24,318 bases of DNA, taken from assembly GCA_035479375.1 (NCBI GenBank), contig DATIIT010000003.1, positions 1-24,318 of the forward strand, in the 5' to 3' direction. The position numbers and the translations under genes are program-made. The stretch is from PMNU01 sp035479375 (lineage in GTDB: Bacteria > Patescibacteriota > Saccharimonadia > Saccharimonadales > UBA4665). Positions 1-9,203 of this stretch are shown one piece after another (the stretch's first letter is position 1; the number at the start of each line of letters is the position of its first letter). The notes beneath the pieces are model-generated. The model was not told the DNA's origin. It searched no databases and saw only the letters and a list, made by a program, of their open reading frames with translations.

Positions 1-1080
1 CTGGTGGTGGACAGCATCGTGCCAGAATATAGCCGCGACTCGGGGTCATTGCGCATGTTCCAAATCGTCAAGTCGCTTGTTAAGCTGGGCTACGACGTCA
101 CTTTTCTTGCCGACAACCGCGTTGCCACCCAGCCATTTACCGGGCAGCTGCAGGCCATGGGGGTGGAGGTGGTATATGGCAGCGGCCTCACCTCGCAGGA
201 TTTTTACCGCGGGCGCTCCAACATGTACCAGACCATTATTTTGTCGCGGCCAACCGTCGCCATTTGGCACCTGGAGTACTGTAAAGCCTACCAACCCAAA
301 GCGCGCATTATATATGACACAGTAGACCTCCACTACCTGCGCACCGAGCGCCGCGCGCGGGCCGAAGGCAAACCCGCCCTGGAAAAAGAGGCCGGCCAGT
401 GGCGGCAACTGGAGTATTATCTTATGGACCACACCGATGCCACCCTCGTCGTAAGTTACGAGGAGCAAAAGTTGCTGGCTCGCGAAAAACCGGGCACCAC
501 GGTGCACGTACTGAGCAACATCAACCAGCCAGTGCCGGAACATGCCACGCCAGCGCCGTTTAAGGACCGCCGCGGCCTGCTGTTTATTGGCAGCAGCCAC
601 CCGCCCAACGAAGACGCCATTTTGTGGTTTGTAAAAAGCATCCTGCCTTTGGTGCGCCGCGAGCTGCCCGATGTGGAACTCACCTTGCTGGGCAGCAACC
701 CGTCGCCCAAAATCGCCCGGCTGGCCAACGAGTACATCCACGTGCCTGGTTTTATAGAAGATGTCAGCCCGCAGTTCACCAACGCCCGCGTCTTTGTCTG
801 CCCCATGCGCTACGGCGCCGGCGTAAAAGGGAAAGTGTCGCAATCCCTGTCCTACGGCCTGCCAGTAGTGAGCACCGAGGTTGGCCGCGAGGGCATGCAC
901 CTGGTAGACGGCAAGAGTTGCCTGGCGGCAGAATCCGCCGAAGACTTCGCCCGCCAAGTAGTGCGCCTCTACACCGACCAAGCCGTATGGCAAACAGTTA
1001 GCGACGGCGGCCGGGAAGTGTACGAGCAGCGCTTTTCCGAAGCAGCCGGCCTAAAGGCGCTCCGCGATGCGCTCAAGTAG
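1..1080 (+). CDS. GT-B glycosyltransferase (family 4-like), 5' partial
   Basis: Probable nucleotide-sugar-dependent glycosyltransferase of surface polysaccharide assembly, acting at the cytoplasmic face of the membrane. The reading frame is open to the first base of the window (Leu-Val-Val-Asp-Ser-Ile-Val-Pro), and the first residues already match an N-terminal Rossmann strand followed by a 'RDSGSLRMFQIVKSL' segment. The true start therefore probably lies upstream; a GTG at base 4 is the only start codon visible. Counting from base 4, the 'YDTVDLHYLR' stretch sits near residue 104 and the C-terminal donor-binding segment 'GAGVKGKVSQSLSYGLPVVS' at 271-290. Similar GT-B modules often form the C-terminal half of larger multi-domain glycosyltransferases, so this may be the tail of a longer protein. 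It opens the polysaccharide operon and overlaps the next gene by 14 nt. The sugar specificity cannot be read from sequence. Confidence 0.85.
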   Translation: MVVDSIVPEYSRDSGSLRMFQIVKSLVKLGYDVTFLADNRVATQPFTGQLQAMGVEVVYGSGLTSQDFYRGRSNMYQTIILSRPTVAIWHLEYCKAYQPKARIIYDTVDLHYLRTERRARAEGKPALEKEAGQWRQLEYYLMDHTDATLVVSYEEQKLLAREKPGTTVHVLSNINQPVPEHATPAPFKDRRGLLFIGSSHPPNEDAILWFVKSILPLVRRELPDVELTLLGSNPSPKIARLANEYIHVPGFIEDVSPQFTNARVFVCPMRYGAGVKGKVSQSLSYGLPVVSTEVGREGMHLVDGKSCLAAESAEDFARQVVRLYTDQAVWQTVSDGGREVYEQRFSEAAGLKALRDALK

Positions 1081-2812
1081 CCCTAAAAAACGGGCGCCCG
1101 CAGCAACCACCGCACTGCGCCTGCTGCACAGCGGCCCGTTTTGGGTCACACTGGCCTGCCTGCCCGGCGTCATATTGTTCCTGAACCGCTTTTTGATCCC
1201 CGACCTATCCAGCGACACCGTCACCTACCATCTATTAAATGGCGCCCGCGGGCTGCACAACCCGCTCGTGCCGTTTGCCCCTAGCGAATTTTTTCCAGTG
1301 GGCATCATGAGCATCAACCCCATATACGATGCCGTTAACTTTGTACTGCGCGAACTTTTGGGCTACCGCCTGGGCACCATTTTGTCGCTGGCGGCATTGT
1401 GCGGCATTGTCGTGGTGCTGTACAAATTGCTGCGCCTCATCCTGGATGAGCAGCACAAAAAGTTCAACGCCTGGTGGGGACTGCTTTTGGTAAACGCCGG
1501 CATTGTGCTGGAGCTTGGCTTCCAGGTGGCGACGTATTATGTAGACATCCTGAACGCGCTCCTGGTGCTGCTCGTGTTTTACTGGATCCTGCGCCTCGCC
1601 TTGCGCAAAACCACCCAGCCGCCGGGGCTGCTGCAATGGAGCTTGGTAAGCCTGGTGCTTGGCGGGCTCATTATGCTGAAGCTGACGAACATCGGGCTGG
1701 TAATCCCATTGTTTGGGCTGCTGGCCTGGGAATTGTACGCCAAGCGCCGGGTGCTCACGCCAAAGCGCTGGGCACAGTATATTGCCTGCGCGGCCCTCTG
1801 TTTGCTGCCGGTTGCCCTGGCCTGGGCGCCGGATTACGCCATGACGCACAACCCGATTTTCCCGTTCTACAACGCCTCGTTCCGGTCGCCGGACTACGCC
1901 AACGTCAACTTTACCGACCATTTTGGCGGCCCCAACCTTTGGGAGCGGCTGGTGTGGCCGCTGGCGTCGGTGCGACACCAGATCCAGCTGGCTGAGCCGC
2001 ACCATATATATAATGACTACAAATTTGTGGCGTATTGGCTGTGCGGGATTTTGCTGCTCGGTTTGGTGGCGGCCAAAAAAATCCGGCTTGGCCGGGTGCA
2101 GGGCATAGTGCTGTTTTACTTTTTGGCGTCGCTTGTTTTTTGGGGGCTGCTGTCTGGGATTGGGCGCTACGCCGTGTCGTCAACGGCGCTCGGCGGCCTG
2201 GTGGTAGCCATGCTGTTTGCGGGTGACTACCGGCAGCTGGGCAAGGGCGTGCGCTCTGGCATGCTGCTGGCTGGCGCGGGCTTGTGCGTCCTGCTGGTGG
2301 TAGAGGATTGGCGCACCATGCATTTTAACCTCAACTACGACATGAGCTGGCGGCCAACCCTTGGAAAGAACGTACAATTGCATAAAGCGCAAGTCCACTC
2401 ACTGTTCCAAAAACGGCTCAGCGTGACGCCAACCCAGGGCCGCACTATTGCGCAGGCCGACATCCTGCTGAACTGCCACGTCAACGTGGGCGGTTGGTTC
2501 ACGGCGCTGCCGGGGGCGGGCGGGAAGCCCATCGTCAACATTATTGAAGACCAGCTGCCGTTTTATGCCGGCCTCAGCAATAGCCCGGCATACCGCAAAG
2601 AGGTGGCCGCACGGCTGCGCACCAGCCTGCCCGCCAAAAAAACCTACACGTGGGTAGCCGTAGCCAGCGACGATGTCGGCCCCAGCCGCCAAAGCTGCTA
2701 TGCCGCCGTCCAAGCGCGCGGCGGCACGGTAACGGGCGACCAGTCTCTGCAATCGATCTTCGGCTTCACCGGCAGCCACCTGACATTACTCAGCGGCACA
2801 ATACCATTGTAA
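1067..2812 (+). CDS. Polytopic membrane protein, possible GT-C glycosyltransferase
   Basis: A 581-residue integral membrane protein with about ten hydrophobic segments. The first is near residues 24-44, and a soluble C-terminal part of roughly 150 residues follows the last. The loop after the first segment contains 'DLSSDTVTYHLLNGA' (residues 46-60). An acidic residue plus 'YH' in the first external loop is typical of GT-C enzymes, which use lipid-linked sugar donors. I do not recognise a specific family, so GT-C is an inference. It could instead be a non-catalytic polysaccharide-assembly membrane protein. The ATG lies inside the end of the upstream glycosyltransferase gene (14 nt overlap), suggesting translational coupling. 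The stop overlaps the Shine-Dalgarno of the next gene. Confidence 0.75.
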   Translation: MRSSSPKKRAPAATTALRLLHSGPFWVTLACLPGVILFLNRFLIPDLSSDTVTYHLLNGARGLHNPLVPFAPSEFFPVGIMSINPIYDAVNFVLRELLGYRLGTILSLAALCGIVVVLYKLLRLILDEQHKKFNAWWGLLLVNAGIVLELGFQVATYYVDILNALLVLLVFYWILRLALRKTTQPPGLLQWSLVSLVLGGLIMLKLTNIGLVIPLFGLLAWELYAKRRVLTPKRWAQYIACAALCLLPVALAWAPDYAMTHNPIFPFYNASFRSPDYANVNFTDHFGGPNLWERLVWPLASVRHQIQLAEPHHIYNDYKFVAYWLCGILLLGLVAAKKIRLGRVQGIVLFYFLASLVFWGLLSGIGRYAVSSTALGGLVVAMLFAGDYRQLGKGVRSGMLLAGAGLCVLLVVEDWRTMHFNLNYDMSWRPTLGKNVQLHKAQVHSLFQKRLSVTPTQGRTIAQADILLNCHVNVGGWFTALPGAGGKPIVNIIEDQLPFYAGLSNSPAYRKEVAARLRTSLPAKKTYTWVAVASDDVGPSRQSCYAAVQARGGTVTGDQSLQSIFGFTGSHLTLLSGTIPL

Positions 2813-2822
2813 GGAGCCCTCT

Positions 2823-4937
2823 ATGTTTTCAGCCGCCACACTTCGCCGCCTACTCCGTATAACCTGGCCAGGTTTGGTACTGGCGGCCGTTGTGCTCGTG
2901 GCCTTTGCCAGCGACCTAGTGCTCAAACACCGCACCTTCTACGCCCTGCTCGACAACGCCAGCGAGTTCTTCCCCTGGTACCAAAAACTAGCCGTGGCCG
3001 TGCACCACGGTACGTTGCCGCTGTGGGACGCCAACGTCAGCGGCGGCCGCTCGTTTGTGGGCGAGCTGCAGGCCGGCGTGTTTTACCCCATCAACTTGCT
3101 GTGGGTGGGCGTCTTTGGCAATGGGCAGGGGATCGGACTGTTCTGGCTGGAGCTGGTCATTGTGGTGCACTTTTGGATTGCGGCCATGGGCATGTACCTG
3201 GCGGCGCGCAGCCTCGGCCTGCGCAAAAGCAGCAGCCTGGTGAGCGCGCTCATTTACGCGCTGTTTGGCGGGCTGGCGATGCGCTCAGTACAGGAAGCCG
3301 GCACGTTCTACGGCCTGTGCTATATCCCGTGGGTGCTGTACACCTATAACGAGTGGCTGCGCTCCCAGCAACGGCGCTTCATTGTGTTATGTGGCACCCT
3401 GTTGGGCATGATTATCCTGGCCGGCCACTTGCAGCCGTGGTTCCACGCCATCCTTATTGTGGCGCTGTTTGCCTTGCTGCGCAGCCCGCTGCCCTCGTTC
3501 GAGCCGTGGCTCAAAACTGCCCTGCGCCGCATGGCGGCGTTGGGCATTGTGGTGGGCATTTCTGCCCTCATCGCTTTGCCGCAAGTGCTCTTAAGCGCGC
3601 AATATTTGCCGCGGGCGTACCGCTATGTGGGCGAGCCTAAGCCCGTGGCGCCCACGGCCAAGATTAGTTTCATCACCTTCACTAAAACCTTCAGCTATGC
3701 GCCAGACCAGATCTTTTCCATTGTTGACCCGGTGAAGTTCCCCGTAGAGGACGGCAACGAAGTGTATGTGGGGCTGGTGGGGCTGGGCATGCTCACCACC
3801 ATGTTGGCGCTGTTCCGCAGGCAGCTCAAAGAACATGCCGTGTGGCGCTCGTATAGGTACTTTATTATTGGCGGCATTGGCGTAGGCGGCATCATCATGT
3901 TTGGCTACTGGACGTTTATTTCCGACCTGCTGCGCGTACTGCCCCTTGTGTCCCAGGTACGCGAGCTGGCCCGCTACAGCATCGTCGTACACGTTTGCCT
4001 GGCGCTGCTCTTGGGCATTTGCCTGGACATCGTGGGCGAGCAGCTACCCCTACTCCTCAAGAACCGGCGCCTGCGGCTGTGGGCCACCGCGCTCAGCGCT
4101 TTCGTGCTGCTAAACGCCTTCTATATATATGAGGCGCAAAAGCGCGGCATCTTTGGCATGCACTTCGTCTACGAGAATATCGCGCTGGCGGTGACGCTCG
4201 GCGCCGTCCTGCTGCTAACGCGGTACGCGCGCTGGGTATTGGTGGCGGGCATTATTTTGTCGGCGCTGGCCGAGCCGGTGTGGTTTTTGCCGCTCACCGC
4301 CACGCAGCTCCGCTACCCGCCCAGCTTCTATGCCCGCACGCCAGCCGTCACCTATCTTGAGCGCTACTACGGCCAGGGACGGGTGATGCTGATGGACGAG
4401 GCGCTGCCCAACAACATCGGCGACGTGTACCGCATCCAGACCATCAACGGCTACCAGGCCACGCTGCAGAGGGAGATGTACCAGTACTGGGACTCGCCCG
4501 ACCCCGCCGGCAAGCCGGATTTCCACGTGGAGCTCATGAACGTCATGTTCGTCGTTTCCAAGCAACAGCATGTGGAGCTGCCGCTAGTACTGCACGACAC
4601 GGTGCGCGATATTTACGTGTACAAGCGCCCAGCCTATGAGCCGCGCGCGTATTTTGCCTCACAGATTGACGCCTGCCTGCAGGGCAGTGCAGCGTGCACG
4701 CCGCCGCGCATCACCCAATACAGCGACCATGCCATAACCATGCGGTCGGCGTCGGCTACGCGGCAGCGGCTGGTGCTGGCCGAAACTATGTATCCGGGCT
4801 GGCACGCCTACATCGACGGCGAGGCCGCAAAGGTCACCGCTTACAACCCGGCTGGCCCGCCCAATATCTTCCGCTCCACCATGGTTCCAGCCGGTGTACA
4901 CACCGTGGAATTCCGCTACCAGCCATGGCTGCCGTAG
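2823..4937 (+). CDS. YfhO-like polytopic membrane protein (putative glycosyltransferase)
   Basis: A 704-residue protein resembling the bacterial YfhO family, GT-C-like membrane proteins linked to glycosylation of lipids or teichoic acids in Firmicutes. The N-terminal membrane segment is followed by the family-typical first loop: 'NASEFFPWYQKL' (45-56), 'GTLPLWDANVSGG' (63-75) and 'QAGVFYPINLLW' (83-94). About twelve membrane segments follow, then an extracytoplasmic C-terminal domain containing 'YPGWHAYIDG' (657-666), another family hallmark. An ideal AAGGAG sits 6 nt before the ATG, overlapping the upstream stop. The protein ends at 'FRYQPWLP', exactly where YfhO proteins normally continue into a last transmembrane helix. 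No other frame downstream supplies a convincing helix, so the end appears genuinely short. The substrate is unknown. Confidence 0.8.
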   Translation: MFSAATLRRLLRITWPGLVLAAVVLVAFASDLVLKHRTFYALLDNASEFFPWYQKLAVAVHHGTLPLWDANVSGGRSFVGELQAGVFYPINLLWVGVFGNGQGIGLFWLELVIVVHFWIAAMGMYLAARSLGLRKSSSLVSALIYALFGGLAMRSVQEAGTFYGLCYIPWVLYTYNEWLRSQQRRFIVLCGTLLGMIILAGHLQPWFHAILIVALFALLRSPLPSFEPWLKTALRRMAALGIVVGISALIALPQVLLSAQYLPRAYRYVGEPKPVAPTAKISFITFTKTFSYAPDQIFSIVDPVKFPVEDGNEVYVGLVGLGMLTTMLALFRRQLKEHAVWRSYRYFIIGGIGVGGIIMFGYWTFISDLLRVLPLVSQVRELARYSIVVHVCLALLLGICLDIVGEQLPLLLKNRRLRLWATALSAFVLLNAFYIYEAQKRGIFGMHFVYENIALAVTLGAVLLLTRYARWVLVAGIILSALAEPVWFLPLTATQLRYPPSFYARTPAVTYLERYYGQGRVMLMDEALPNNIGDVYRIQTINGYQATLQREMYQYWDSPDPAGKPDFHVELMNVMFVVSKQQHVELPLVLHDTVRDIYVYKRPAYEPRAYFASQIDACLQGSAACTPPRITQYSDHAITMRSASATRQRLVLAETMYPGWHAYIDGEAAKVTAYNPAGPPNIFRSTMVPAGVHTVEFRYQPWLP

Positions 4938-4972
4938 TCTTCCCGGCGCCCGCCTGAGGCCGCCCGCCAACC

Positions 4973-5001
4973 TGGACTTCAGTGGCCAAATATTCTATCA
5001 T
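4973..5001 (+). promoter_or_regulatory. Weak candidate sigma70-type promoter before wzm
   Basis: The 72-nt gap before the permease gene is the largest within the polysaccharide operon. It contains TGGACT (4973-4978, 4/6 to TTGACA), a 17-nt spacer and TATCAT (4996-5001, 5/6 to TATAAT). The predicted transcript would leave almost no room for the AAGGGA ribosome-binding site at 5002-5007. The match may be chance; the operon could equally be transcribed from upstream only. Confidence 0.2.
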
Positions 5002-5009
5002 AAGGGAGC

Positions 5010-5819
5010 ATGAATCGACCCGTAAAACCGCGCATGACGCGATCGGCGTACATCAACCTCGTACGCAGCATTGGGCTCTCAGACTTCAAAGTGAAGTACA
5101 ACGGTTCCATCCTTGGCTACTTCTGGACGCTGGCCAAGCCGCTGCTGCTGTTTGGCATTTTGTTTGTGGTGTTTAGCAAGTTTATCCGCATTGGGTCCAA
5201 CACGCCGTTCTATTCTATCCAGCTGCTGCTTGGCATTATTTTGTGGAACTATTTTTCTGAATGCTCGGTGACGTCGATGCGCAGCCTGGTAGACAAGGGT
5301 GGGTTGCTGCGCAAAATCTATTTCCCGCGCGAGATCATTATCCTGGCGTCCAGCCTGACGGCGTTCATTACCATGCTCCTCAACTTGGCGGTCATCCCCG
5401 TATTTATGGCCATCAAACATGTGCCGTGGCACTGGCAGGCGTTCTTGGCGGCGCCGCTGCTTATTGAATTGTTCTTGTTTACTACCGGGCTGTCGCTGCT
5501 GCTTTCGGCGCTGTATGTGCGCTTCCGCGACATTGGCCACATCTGGGAGGTAGGCATGCAGGGCCTGTTCTACGCCACGCCTATCTTCTACGCACTGTCG
5601 TTTGTGCCCAGCCGGTTCCAAGGCATCCTCATGGCTAACCCCATTGCCCAAATTGTGCAGGACCTGCGCGCCGTGGTCATCACCCCGCAAGCGGCCACCG
5701 CCAACGATGTGCTCAAAAATATCCTGGTGCTCATCCCCTACCTGCTGGCGCTCGGCGCACTGGTACTGGGCGTGCTCTATTTCCGCCGGGCGTCCAAGAC
5801 ATTTGCCGAGGAAGTGTAG
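5010..5819 (+). CDS. wzm: ABC-2 type polysaccharide exporter permease (Wzm/TagG family)
   Basis: Membrane subunit of an ABC transporter that moves a completed lipid-linked polysaccharide across the cytoplasmic membrane, working with the Wzt ATPase encoded 2.2 kb downstream. At 269 residues it has the usual family length. It has a short cytoplasmic N-terminus with the characteristic 'SDFKVKYNGSILGYFWTLAK' (24-43) and six hydrophobic segments near 37-58, 66-84, 108-134, 145-170, 182-200 and 240-258. It also carries the family-typical 'DKGGLLRKIYFPRE' (95-108) and 'LYVRFRDIGHIWEV' (168-181) stretches. The start is fixed by AAGGGA at 5002-5007 just before the ATG. Permease and ATPase are separated by two glycosyltransferase genes rather than adjacent, which is less usual but still one operon. 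Confidence 0.93.
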   Translation: MNRPVKPRMTRSAYINLVRSIGLSDFKVKYNGSILGYFWTLAKPLLLFGILFVVFSKFIRIGSNTPFYSIQLLLGIILWNYFSECSVTSMRSLVDKGGLLRKIYFPREIIILASSLTAFITMLLNLAVIPVFMAIKHVPWHWQAFLAAPLLIELFLFTTGLSLLLSALYVRFRDIGHIWEVGMQGLFYATPIFYALSFVPSRFQGILMANPIAQIVQDLRAVVITPQAATANDVLKNILVLIPYLLALGALVLGVLYFRRASKTFAEEV

Positions 5820-5822
5820 CGT

Positions 5823-6797
5823 ATGGCCCGCGCCGCCCAGCTGCCGTTTGTGTCTTTGGTGACCGTGAACTGGAACGGGCAACGGCTGCTCGCCAACTTA
5901 CTGCCGCTGTTGGAGGCGCAATCCTACCCGCGCGACCGCTTTGAAATTATTGTGGTAGATAACGACTCCACGCGCGACGATTCCGTCAACTTCGTCAAAG
6001 AACATTTTCCGAATGTCGTGCTGGTTGAAAACACCCGCAACGACGGCTTTGCCCGCGGCTGCAACCTCGGCATGGCCGTGGCCAAAGGCGACTATTTGGT
6101 GATGATTAACAACGACACCCAGCCGCACAAAGATTGGCTAGCCTGCTTGGTTGACTGCGCGGTTCAAGAAGGGCACTGCGGCGCCGTGGTTTCCAAAGTG
6201 CTGTTCATTGGGCGCGGGAAAGGGAATATCATCAACAACGCCGGCTCGGTTTTACACGCCAATAAAGCCTGGCCGGTAGAAGAAATTGGCGCCAATGAGC
6301 AAGACGGGCCAGCATATAACAAACGGCGTGAAATCACTGCTTTGTGCGGTACCAGCCTGCTGCTCAGCCGCGCCATGCTGCAAGATATTGGCCTCTTCGA
6401 CGAGCTATTTTTCATGTACTGGGAAGACGCCGAACTATCTTGGCGCGGCCAAAAAGCCGGCTGGAAATTCTACTATGAGCCCACTTCCGTGGTCATGCAC
6501 GAGCACAGCGCCAGCAGCAAAGAGCACTCCGATTTCTGGACGTTTTACGTCACCCGCAACCGCCTGCTCATTTTGTGGAAGCACGCCCGGTTTGGCCTGG
6601 CGCTGCGCGCGCAGCTGGCGTTCGTGAAAGAATTCTTGGCAGTGCCAATTGTGCGCGGGTTGCAAGGGCGGGAGCGGCGGCACCAGCTGCACATGGTAAA
6701 GCTTGGCCTGCGCATTAAGTTTTCGCTGTTGGCACGGCTTGGGCCGGCACTGTTGAAGCGGGCGCGCCTCATCCAGGAAAGAAAGCTGCCGGCATGA
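5823..6797 (+). CDS. GT2 family glycosyltransferase (rhamnosyltransferase-like)
   Basis: A 324-residue cytoplasmic GT-A fold enzyme expected to transfer a sugar from a nucleotide donor to the growing surface glycan. Visible motifs are 'VTVNWNGQ' (13-20) with 'IIVVDNDSTRDDS' (42-54) for nucleotide binding, 'MINND' (94-98) as the DxD-equivalent metal site, and 'YWEDAELSWRGQKAGW' (199-214) carrying the presumed catalytic acidic residues. The overall pattern is like WbbL-type rhamnosyltransferases, but the donor cannot be assigned. GAGGAAG at 5807-5813 precedes the ATG, 3 nt after the wzm stop. The stop overlaps the next start in an ATGA, indicating tight coupling. Confidence 0.9.
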   Translation: MARAAQLPFVSLVTVNWNGQRLLANLLPLLEAQSYPRDRFEIIVVDNDSTRDDSVNFVKEHFPNVVLVENTRNDGFARGCNLGMAVAKGDYLVMINNDTQPHKDWLACLVDCAVQEGHCGAVVSKVLFIGRGKGNIINNAGSVLHANKAWPVEEIGANEQDGPAYNKRREITALCGTSLLLSRAMLQDIGLFDELFFMYWEDAELSWRGQKAGWKFYYEPTSVVMHEHSASSKEHSDFWTFYVTRNRLLILWKHARFGLALRAQLAFVKEFLAVPIVRGLQGRERRHQLHMVKLGLRIKFSLLARLGPALLKRARLIQERKLPA

Positions 6798-8005
6798 AAA
6801 CCGTTATTTTAGACCCGTATTTTGAATCGCTGGGCGGCGGCGAAAAAGTGGTGGTGGTGATGGCACAGCACTTGGCGCTCAAGCACGACGTCACCATCCT
6901 GGTGAAAAAGCCAGTCGACAAACAGGCTGTTGGCGCCTACTTCGACACCGACCTTAGCCATGTGCATTTTGAGCTCCTGCCCAAGCCGTCCCCGTTTACC
7001 CGCCTTATTTCCAGCCGCTACGTCCGGTTGCCCGGCCGCTGGCGCTCTATCATCTACGACCGCGCCAGCCTGCAGGTACTCAAGGCGCTGAAGGCCGACC
7101 TATTCATTAACAACCTCTACCAAAGCAGCCTGCCCAGCCCGGCTCCCAAAAGCATCTACATGTGCATGTTCCCGCAAAAACTGGTGGTAGAGGGCGTATA
7201 CCACAGCCCGGTGCGCCGCATCTACAACCGCCTCACCACCGCCATGGAGGCGCACTTTTTGGGCACGCGGCAGCAAGCGGTCGACTCCTACACCGTGGTC
7301 ACGGCCAACTCGCGCTACACCGCCGGCTGGGTTAAAAAATACTGGGGCCGCGAGCCAGAAATCGTCTACCCGGTGTGCGACGACATGGGGCCGCCGCTGC
7401 CCAAAAAGAACATTATCATGGGCGTCGGCCGGTTCTTTGCCGATAATGGCTCGTCGCACCACAAGCGCCAAGACAAACTCATGCAGGCGTTCATTCAAAT
7501 GAAGCGGGACGATTGGGAGCTGCACCTGGCCGGCAGCGTGGCCGGGGATGTGGACTCGCAAAAGTACTTCCACGGCCTGCAAAAACTGGCCGCCAAACAC
7601 CCCAACATTTTCATCCATCCCAACATGCCGTTTGCCGACATCAAAAAACTGCGCCAGGAGGCGGCCATTTACTGGCACGCCACCGGCCTGGGCTACGACC
7701 CCGAACTATTCCCGGAAAACCAGGAGCACTTTGGTATGGTCACCGCCGAGGCCATGAGCGCCGGCGCCGTGCCAGTGGTCTACAACAGCGCCGGCCAAAC
7801 CGAGGTCGTCACCGACGGCCACAACGGCTTCCTCTGGGACACCATTGATGCACTGCTCGCCAAAACCACCAAAGTCATGGACAACCCTAGCTTGCGCGCC
7901 AAACTGTCCAAAGCGGCCATCGACCGCGCCCACGATTTTGACCGCGCCGCTTTTAATAAACGGATTGATCAGCTTATACTAGAGGTTACCAATGGAAAAT
8001 CCTGA
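6794..8005 (+). CDS. GT4 family glycosyltransferase
   Basis: A 403-residue retaining GT-B glycosyltransferase. The N-terminal acceptor domain begins 'VILDPYFESLGGGEKVV' (4-20), a strand followed by the Gly-rich loop typical of family 4 (ALG2/ALG11-like grouping). The C-terminal domain has 'GVGRFF' (210-215) after the linker, a 'KRQDKLMQAF' donor-side helix (224-233), and the EX7E motif as Glu311 and Glu319 in 'EHFGMVTAE'. It is expected to add mannose, glucose or a related sugar to the polysaccharide at the cytoplasmic membrane; the specificity is not visible. It overlaps the upstream gene by 4 nt (ATGA) and the downstream ATPase gene by 14 nt. Confidence 0.9.
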   Translation: MKTVILDPYFESLGGGEKVVVVMAQHLALKHDVTILVKKPVDKQAVGAYFDTDLSHVHFELLPKPSPFTRLISSRYVRLPGRWRSIIYDRASLQVLKALKADLFINNLYQSSLPSPAPKSIYMCMFPQKLVVEGVYHSPVRRIYNRLTTAMEAHFLGTRQQAVDSYTVVTANSRYTAGWVKKYWGREPEIVYPVCDDMGPPLPKKNIIMGVGRFFADNGSSHHKRQDKLMQAFIQMKRDDWELHLAGSVAGDVDSQKYFHGLQKLAAKHPNIFIHPNMPFADIKKLRQEAAIYWHATGLGYDPELFPENQEHFGMVTAEAMSAGAVPVVYNSAGQTEVVTDGHNGFLWDTIDALLAKTTKVMDNPSLRAKLSKAAIDRAHDFDRAAFNKRIDQLILEVTNGKS

Positions 8006-9200
8006 CCACGCCGTTGAAGTCCGCGGCATCAACAAAGTCTTCCGCGTGCCGCACGAGAAGGTGAGTTCGCTGAAAGGCCACGCCACCAAGCTGTTCAAGC
8101 ACGTGCCCGCCAAAAACTACCACGTGCTGCGCGACGTTAACTTCTCTATTAATAAGGGTGAGTTTTTTAGCATCATTGGCGCCAACGGCAGCGGCAAAAG
8201 TACGCTACTCAAACTGTTGGCTGGCATTTACGAACCCACCTCCGGCGCCATCACCCACGACGGCACCCTCACCACCATGATCGAGCTGGGCGTCGGCTTC
8301 AACTTTGACCTGTCCGGCCGGGACAACATTTTCCTTAACGCCGCGTTGTTTGGCATGACGCGCACCGAAGTGGAGGCGGTGTACGACAAAATTGTGCACT
8401 TTGCCGAAATTGAGGAATTTATCGACCAAAAAGTGAAAAACTATTCGTCGGGTATGCAGGTGCGTTTGGCGTTCGCCATCGCCATCCAGGCCAAGGCCGA
8501 CATTATTGTAGTGGACGAGGTCTTGGCCGTGGGCGACGCCAACTTCCAGCAAAAATGCTTCGACGTCTTCCGCGAGCTAAAAGGCATGGGCAAAACCATT
8601 ATCTTCGTCAGCCACGACCTCACAGCCGTACAAGACTTTTCCGACCGTGTGCTGCTGTTGCACCACGGCGAGCAAATTGGCATCTACAAACCGCTGCCGG
8701 CCATCGACAAATACAACAAACTCAACCGCGTGGAAATGGAAAACACCGCCCTGGAGCAGGTGGAAGAAGCCAAGCCGGAGGAGCCAAAAATCGACAAGGG
8801 CAAGCCCCACATCCTGAAGGTGGAACTGCTGGACGCTGCCGGCAACAAGACCAAAAACCTGCTGCGCGGCAATGACTGCAACGTGGCCGTTACCGTGGCC
8901 AACCCCACACTGGAGCCGGTCGAAATCGGCGTGTCCATCCAGCGCAACGACGGTATTTACTGCTTTGGCACCAATACGCACATCGAGCACGTCACAGTGC
9001 CGGTGCGCGAGTCCGCCACCTTCACGCTGCACATCAAAAACATCCCGCTGCAAAAGGGCACGTATTACATCGTGGCCGGCGTGTTTGGCGAAAACCTGCG
9101 GCCTATTTATGAGCTCCAGCTCAAGGCTAAATCATTCCGTATTATGCAAGAAGACACCACAGAGGGGGTCGTGTCTTTGGATAGGAAATGGGAGCTGTAG
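7992..9200 (+). CDS. wzt: ABC exporter ATPase with C-terminal carbohydrate-binding domain (Wzt)
   Basis: Nucleotide-binding subunit partnering the Wzm permease. The ABC domain shows Walker A 'GANGSGKST' (63-71), signature 'YSSGMQ' (151-156), Walker B 'IIVVDE' (171-176) and the switch histidine His208 in 'VSHDL'. After a charged linker (about 250-270) comes a beta-rich domain (about 271-402) with 'SIQRNDGIYCFGTNT' (315-329), resembling Wzt-C. In E. coli O8/O9a that domain binds the modified non-reducing end of the finished chain before export. TagH-type exporters lack this domain, so its presence favours a cap-recognition mechanism. The ATG lies within the preceding glycosyltransferase gene, with AGAGG at 7981-7985. 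The next gene is a methyltransferase 3 nt away, a plausible source of the recognised cap. Confidence 0.93.
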   Translation: MENPDHAVEVRGINKVFRVPHEKVSSLKGHATKLFKHVPAKNYHVLRDVNFSINKGEFFSIIGANGSGKSTLLKLLAGIYEPTSGAITHDGTLTTMIELGVGFNFDLSGRDNIFLNAALFGMTRTEVEAVYDKIVHFAEIEEFIDQKVKNYSSGMQVRLAFAIAIQAKADIIVVDEVLAVGDANFQQKCFDVFRELKGMGKTIIFVSHDLTAVQDFSDRVLLLHHGEQIGIYKPLPAIDKYNKLNRVEMENTALEQVEEAKPEEPKIDKGKPHILKVELLDAAGNKTKNLLRGNDCNVAVTVANPTLEPVEIGVSIQRNDGIYCFGTNTHIEHVTVPVRESATFTLHIKNIPLQKGTYYIVAGVFGENLRPIYELQLKAKSFRIMQEDTTEGVVSLDRKWEL

Positions 9201-9203
9201 CTT

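Noticed and set aside
46..993. Long open frame on the minus strand opposite the first glycosyltransferase
   Set aside because: It mirrors a clear GT-B protein on the plus strand, has no recognisable domain, and GC-rich coding DNA commonly leaves the opposite strand open.
4982..5176. Alternative start upstream of wzm in another frame
   Set aside because: Its product has no membrane character, whereas the ATG at 5010 with AAGGGA gives a full-length Wzm.
5079..5882. 267-codon minus-strand open frame opposite wzm
   Set aside because: The translation is His/Gln/Arg-rich with no fold signature, while the plus strand encodes an unmistakable ABC-2 permease.
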